Of a stretch of DNA of 64,000 nt, positions 60,037 through 64,000 are shown piece by piece. How positions within the stretch are numbered: position 1 is the first letter of the stretch; each line of letters starts with the position of its first letter. The notes under the pieces were generated by a model. The model was given only the letters and a program-made list of their open reading frames with translations. It was not told the origin of the DNA and made no database searches. Position numbers and translations under genes: made by a program. This stretch comes from Verrucomicrobiia bacterium. Lineage in GTDB: Bacteria > Verrucomicrobiota > Verrucomicrobiia > Verrucomicrobiales > DEV007. The stretch is from contig JAUIAH010000030.1 in assembly GCA_030425385.1 (NCBI GenBank), forward strand, positions 1 to 64,000, in the 5' to 3' direction.

Positions 60037-62893
60037 GGACAGTCACACGAAAGAATTGTCGAATGGCAGAAGGCGAGGTGGAGAAATCGTAGCGCATCTG
60101 TTTCATCCCACCAGACATTCCAGTTTCACTCCAGGTGCCTCCGAGAAGAGGTAGCCATAGGTTGATGTTAGGAGACCATTCGGGCAAAAGATCACGTGGG
60201 GTCACATGTGCGGCAGCTTCAAACTCGAGGAAGCCATTCGTGCCCTCTCTGCCAGTTTGAAATTTCCAAGGCACAAAGTCGGCGTGAGTGGGATTGCTTC
60301 CCGTGAGAAACTCCATGCCATTGGTGATGGTATCGCCATCTCCATCCAGGCTGAAATCTGGACTAGCAAGCCCCCAACGGGCTTGCCATAACGCTATGCG
60401 ACTGCCGGATGCATTGAGAAACTGATAGGTGGTCGACCCATCGGGAAGTGGCGCGCACCATTCGTAGCGATCCGATCCGCATCCAGCGGTAAGCAGCCAG
60501 TTGCGAATGGCCGATGGGTTCCGGACCGGCGGGCCTGACTTTCGCTCCGGTGTATCGGCTAACAGGCGGACCACGACTCCTGCCACCAATGCCGCTGCCA
60601 TGCTCGTTCCACTGTTGGTGGTGCCACCGATTTGGAGGCCTTGACCCGGAGCCCAAAGATCGACTTCATCACCGTAGTTTGTCAGGGTATAGGGTTGGTC
60701 GATCGGATTGCGGGTTGCGCCGACCACGAGCATGTTGTCGTGCAAGCCAGGAGATTCGGCGGCCGAACGGAAAGCCGCTGGGTAGTAGCCGCCGCTCCCG
60801 TTGCGAACGGGGCCCGCATTGTTGCCAGCGGTGACGATGACGACGGCAAACCCAGCCAAACATTCAAGGGCATCTCGAATCGAAATGAGGGAAGCGTCTA
60901 GCGAGTCCGTCTTTTGGTTTTGAAAGGGGATGCGATGTACCGTGGAGACGGGCATGAGGACGACCGGCAAGGTTGCTGCGACTTTATCCACGCCCACCTC
61001 ATCGTCGGAGGCGATGCCAGCCCACTTGCTTTCGGTTCGGCAAAGGCCCGCGTAGACGGCCGAGCCATAGGCGTGATGGGGATCCGTGCCACTTGGCGGG
61101 AGGGCTGGAAAGACGTTGACGGGATTAGTACCCACGGCAATTCCAGCGGCCACTCCAATCGTTTGGGCGACAGCAAGTGAGGTGACCTGCGTGGCGTGTT
61201 CTGCCGGAGCCTTGGAACTTGCGGCGGTGGGAAGGGAGGTGTCGCCAGATGGACTGCTCTCGTCTTCCGTGCTTTGCACTTGGTGGAATAGGGCGGGGGA
61301 AAAGCTGGGCGACAGGCTCGGATCACCATCAATGACAAACAAGACGGCGGGATTGGGAGTCGACTGACTGGTATGAGTACCCGGCGTCGCGTTGATGGCC
61401 TTGCGGAACCAATCGCTCCCAGCGATACTGGCCATTCCAGCCGTGCGCTCGAATTCAAGCTCCTCACCAGCCAAATCAATTCTGGGATCCATGAAAGGCA
61501 AACTGACAATAGCACTGCTTGGAAACCAGGCGCCCCCAACGGCCCGGGTCGTGCCGCTTGGTACTGCGGTGTACGGATAACCGCCCAAGCTAAGGATGCA
61601 CTTGAAGATGTCCTCTGCCGCTAGCACTTCACCCTTCTTAAACGCAACGAGGGTGGGTACATAAGCACTGTCATTCTTCCCATGGTAAACAGAATCGCCA
61701 TAGCCCACCGCGAGTCGATCGGACGAGATGTCAAGGGCACCACATTCAAAGAAGGCTTTGGGAGGGAGTTGCTGGACAGACTGCAATCGGGCAACCGCAT
61801 CGTAACGCAATAGCGCGACGCCTGTTAAACCCAAGGTATATCCTAACGGAAAGCTCCATTCATCCTCGAAGGTGATCAACACCACCACCTGACGATCAAA
61901 CAGGGCAATGTCGAGTGCGCGGAGCTTACCATGACGGCCTTCGCTAGTGCCAATGGGCTTGCTCCCGATGGGCTTGCCATTGGGCAAATGATAGGCAAAT
62001 AGTGAGGCCTCTGTAGCACTAGACGAGATGACCCAGACAGTCTCGCCTTCGGTCTGCGTCACATGCCGCGTGTGCACCTCCGGGCGTTCCGTGCCCAATG
62101 ACTCTACCCAGCGAAGGGAGAAAGAGGATGAGGCATCGAACGCCGCGACAAATCCGTCGTCCTGACCCGCCGCGTTTAATGGAGTGCCTTCAATCAGCGG
62201 CTTTCCAACGTATCGACCCGAGACCACGACATACTCTCCCTTGGGACCGCAATCGATCTTCTCGCCCACCAATGTGCTCCCATTCAATTCTAACGGAGCC
62301 CATTTCTCTGGGGGCCATGCTGGACATAGGCTAGCGACATCATAGCCTGACACAAAGGTTGAATCCTCAGTGTTGTCACCGTATCCAGAGGGCCCTACGC
62401 CGGTGGTCATCAGCCAAGGGCCGTTGTCAGTGATCAGGCAGCCGTCGTAGAGTTCTCCTGGGGTGAGTTCTCGGCAATGCTCCTCAAACAGTCCCAGCCG
62501 CTTCTCAATGGTTGCGATGAACCCGGTGGTGTCGCCGGTCAGTGGCTCCGCCCCGCCGAGCACGTAGTAGTGCTCAGCGCTCGGGGAGAGACAGAGCGCA
62601 TTCACTCGCCGATCAAATTCCATGGAGGCACAGATGTCGCCGCTACAGTCAATCTCATCCACCGCCCACCGTTCGTTTCCTCCTTCAGTGAATCGCGACG
62701 CCACCAAGAAATTGCCACTGCTTAACGATAACACATCGACAACTTTCGTGTCGGTCCGCTGGGGATTGACGGCACACCCCTTCAGTTCCAGAGGTTGTCC
62801 GTAGCACATTCCGATCCCTGCGGCCACGCTCAGAAAAGCCATGAGCAGGTTGAGTAACCGTGCATGCCTTCGATTTAAGGGGTCAGTGATCAT
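60023..62893 (-). CDS. Secreted subtilisin-like (S8) protease with N-terminal propeller-like domain
   Basis: A 956-residue protein with a signal peptide (LLNLLMAFLSVAAGIGMCYG). Residues about 35-475 look like a WD40/propeller-type beta structure (VVDVLSLSSGNFLVASRFTE; ALCLSPSAEHYYVLGGAEPL; YVVVSGRYVGKPLIEG). The S8 domain spans about 505-790, with Asp522 (LFVIDGDP), His566 (AEHATQV), oxyanion Asn691 (VIVTAGNNAGP) and Ser764 (NSGTSMAAALVAGVV). All catalytic positions are present, though Asp and His sit in non-standard contexts (DGDP, HATQ rather than DTG, HGT). The C-terminus has DGDGDTITNGMEFLTGSNP and a beta-sandwich ending QFFRVTV. It is upstream of and overlapping the CHAT gene. Start at 62893; promoter region 62894-63148. 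Confidence 0.85.
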   Translation of the reverse strand: MITDPLNRRHARLLNLLMAFLSVAAGIGMCYGQPLELKGCAVNPQRTDTKVVDVLSLSSGNFLVASRFTEGGNERWAVDEIDCSGDICASMEFDRRVNALCLSPSAEHYYVLGGAEPLTGDTTGFIATIEKRLGLFEEHCRELTPGELYDGCLITDNGPWLMTTGVGPSGYGDNTEDSTFVSGYDVASLCPAWPPEKWAPLELNGSTLVGEKIDCGPKGEYVVVSGRYVGKPLIEGTPLNAAGQDDGFVAAFDASSSFSLRWVESLGTERPEVHTRHVTQTEGETVWVISSSATEASLFAYHLPNGKPIGSKPIGTSEGRHGKLRALDIALFDRQVVVLITFEDEWSFPLGYTLGLTGVALLRYDAVARLQSVQQLPPKAFFECGALDISSDRLAVGYGDSVYHGKNDSAYVPTLVAFKKGEVLAAEDIFKCILSLGGYPYTAVPSGTTRAVGGAWFPSSAIVSLPFMDPRIDLAGEELEFERTAGMASIAGSDWFRKAINATPGTHTSQSTPNPAVLFVIDGDPSLSPSFSPALFHQVQSTEDESSPSGDTSLPTAASSKAPAEHATQVTSLAVAQTIGVAAGIAVGTNPVNVFPALPPSGTDPHHAYGSAVYAGLCRTESKWAGIASDDEVGVDKVAATLPVVLMPVSTVHRIPFQNQKTDSLDASLISIRDALECLAGFAVVIVTAGNNAGPVRNGSGGYYPAAFRSAAESPGLHDNMLVVGATRNPIDQPYTLTNYGDEVDLWAPGQGLQIGGTTNSGTSMAAALVAGVVVRLLADTPERKSGPPVRNPSAIRNWLLTAGCGSDRYEWCAPLPDGSTTYQFLNASGSRIALWQARWGLASPDFSLDGDGDTITNGMEFLTGSNPTHADFVPWKFQTGREGTNGFLEFEAAAHVTPRDLLPEWSPNINLWLPLLGGTWSETGMSGGMKQMRYDFSTSPSAIRQFFRVTVREKP

Positions 62894-62922
62894 CGCTTTC
62901 CTTCTCTACATACGGTCAACGC

Positions 62923-62946
62923 TTCGGAATCTTCAAAGATTCGGAA
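62923..62946. promoter_or_regulatory. Inverted and direct repeat upstream of the subtilase-CHAT operon
   Basis: GAATCTT-CA-AAGATTC (62927-62942) is a perfect 7-base inverted repeat. It is framed by two direct copies of TTCGGAA (62923-62929 and 62940-62946) 17 bases apart. It lies 34-49 bases before the subtilase start, where an operator or activator site would be. No regulator can be assigned. Confidence 0.4.
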
Positions 62947-63079
62947 AAAACCTTCCAATAGGGATTCGCCTGCCATTGGCCGCGACGACAGGAGCGGTCC
63001 ATCACAGCGGGAAGAGATACAGGGAATCGACATTTTTCTGATAATCGGCAGGGCCCTTGGGCATGTGGTGAGTGAACGG

Positions 63080-63119
63080 CGGTCTCCAAACTCATCTGGC
63101 GAGTTCGGCGAGTAGACCG
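63080..63119 (+). other. Nested inverted repeat upstream of the right-edge gene
   Basis: CGGTCT (63080-63085) pairs with AGACCG (63114-63119), enclosing AACTC (63089-63093) and GAGTT (63101-63105). It ends 29 bases before the ATG at 63149 and may fold in the leader of that mRNA. It resembles no riboswitch class that I recognise. Confidence 0.3.
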
Positions 63120-63148
63120 TTACCCGAAGCTGACGCTAACGAACCAAC

Positions 63149-64000
63149 ATGCTCATGATAAACCGGAACCCACTAGACCACAAGCTCGACGCGCATCGTC
63201 CTACCCTTAGGCGATGCCGTAGTAGACTCATCTTTGCCATTCATCGCATCGCCTTGGCGCTTGCGCTTGCCGTGTTTGGAAATTTCCCTGCGAAGGCGCA
63301 GGACACCAGCCAAACCTCGGTGGCGCTACGCATTTCTGGCGAGCACTCCGTTGCCCACTATCCTTTCTCAGTCGTCACACCCGGCAAGATCGTCGCTGAG
63401 ATTGATTGGTCAGGCAAAAGCGAGAAGCTTCAAGTGAAACTGCTAGGCCGTCGCCGATCAGATCTTGCTGATCCGACGGCACCCTACGCTGAGGTTTCTG
63501 GTGGCTCGCCTCTCCAACTCGTCTATGAAGTCACCCCTGCCGAGATGGCACGTGGCACGAGTTGGCGCTTGGTCATCGAGGACCCGACCGTCACCGGAGA
63601 CGCGGCGATTAAAGTGAACCTGACGATTCCCACGGATAAGGAATTGCAGGCTCAGTTCGAGAAACAGAAGATCTCGTTGCGGAGTGGTGATTTCTTGCCC
63701 ACAGCGAAACTTCAAGAGAGCTTCTTGAACGCGCTTCCCGCCGAGAAGAACGGTGGTCTCCACGGCCTCATCGTCTTGCAACGGGCCGTCAGCTGCGAAG
63801 AGATTGAGTTGTTGGATCGAAAAGGCATCCAACGGCAAAGCTTTCTCAATCAGCGCCAGTCGGTTGGCCTGGTGCGGCAAGGCGTCAATTTGAAAGACCC
63901 GCAACTTGCCCGATTGGTGAAATGGATACTGCCACTGGAACCCGAGGACAAGATCGATCCTGATGTATTGCTAGGCAACTTTGCCAAGTTTGAGCTCGCG
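63149..64000 (+). CDS. Secreted protein, N-terminal part only (runs off window), possibly a subtilase
   Basis: An open frame starts at ATG 63149 and is still open at the window edge (284 codons seen). An ATG at 63155 is also possible. A signal peptide (FAIHRIALALALAVFGNFPA) is followed by a beta-rich domain resembling pre-peptidase or PPC-like modules (SVALRISGEHSVAHYPFSVV; VAEIDWSGKSEKLQVKLLGR; WRLVIEDPTVTGDAAIKVNL). From about residue 190, GGLHGLIVLQRAVSCEEIEL and LLDRKGIQRQSFLNQR, then LVRQGV, recall the propeptide-like region that precedes S8 domains in secreted subtilases. The catalytic part is outside the window, so the protease assignment is a guess. It is divergent from the propeller-subtilase and CHAT operon. 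Confidence 0.6.
   Translation, partial: MLMINRNPLDHKLDAHRPTLRRCRSRLIFAIHRIALALALAVFGNFPAKAQDTSQTSVALRISGEHSVAHYPFSVVTPGKIVAEIDWSGKSEKLQVKLLGRRRSDLADPTAPYAEVSGGSPLQLVYEVTPAEMARGTSWRLVIEDPTVTGDAAIKVNLTIPTDKELQAQFEKQKISLRSGDFLPTAKLQESFLNALPAEKNGGLHGLIVLQRAVSCEEIELLDRKGIQRQSFLNQRQSVGLVRQGVNLKDPQLARLVKWILPLEPEDKIDPDVLLGNFAKFELA

Noticed and set aside
1-64000. Frequent CTAACA/TGTTAG hexamer, often as a TTA leucine codon followed by G, suspected to be a genome-wide signal.
   Set aside because: I noticed about 25 cases over both strands, which is roughly what the base composition predicts for a hexamer in 64 kb; no orientation bias or clustering was seen.

Overview
The window looks like chromosomal DNA of a Verrucomicrobiota bacterium, or less likely a Planctomycetota one. 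The evidence is a DUF1553/DUF1501 pair, a BlaI/M56 regulator-protease pair, a sigma factor fused to a membrane-anchored repeat domain, and secreted proteins ending in thrombospondin-type-3 (TSP3), dockerin or beta-sandwich modules. I saw no tRNA, rRNA, insertion sequence or CRISPR array. The DNA is moderately GC-rich throughout, with no obvious foreign island.

Layout. 1-6.4 kb: a 5'-truncated DUF1553 gene, an intact DUF1501 gene, a Kef-type K+/H+ antiporter and the remnant of a second antiporter. 6.4-15.7 kb: a sigma factor fused to a transmembrane segment and W..DP..A repeats, a paralogous repeat protein, and a convergent BlaI/M56 operon whose M56 protein carries a very long HEAT-like extension. 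Two matching dyads lie upstream of blaI. 15.7-21.2 kb: a minus-strand operon of PepSY-like protein, propeller protein, PepSY-like protein, response regulator, histidine kinase and a frameshifted pectate lyase. 21.4-25.6 kb: a secreted protein of four tandem lamin-tail-like units, a perfect hairpin terminator and a tandem UspA protein.

25.7-29.3 kb: an NsrR-like Rrf2 regulator, a Cys/Met-metabolism PLP enzyme, a glutathione transferase and a truncated haemoglobin with an extra N-terminal domain, probably a nitrosative-stress cluster. Next comes a guanidinium exporter preceded by a guanidine-II (mini-ykkC) riboswitch. 29.3-33.5 kb: HxlR/SDR, nitroreductase, DUF3891/LysR with a perfect operator palindrome, and a CoA-binding protein. 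33.5-43.6 kb: an electrophile/redox-stress region with an SDR, thioredoxin, zinc alcohol dehydrogenase, NemR-like TetR repressor, RND efflux operon and old yellow enzyme. Copies of one operator sequence lie at four places in it. 43.7-49 kb: a trpF remnant, an AraC regulator, NmrA-like proteins, DUF1772, an unrecognised protein and MarC.

49-64 kb is a surface/secretion region. It begins with a cohesin-like protein next to a dockerin-bearing beta-helix protein and a small sigma factor. Then follows a compact unit: sigma-like protein, anti-sigma-like membrane protein and a TpsB outer-membrane transporter, tightly coupled; divergently, a very small TpsA-like protein; and convergently, a CHAT caspase-like lipoprotein overlapping a propeller-subtilase. 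A further secreted protein runs off the right edge. Pairing two-partner secretion with two predicted exported proteases under one sigma/anti-sigma pair is the most unusual system here.
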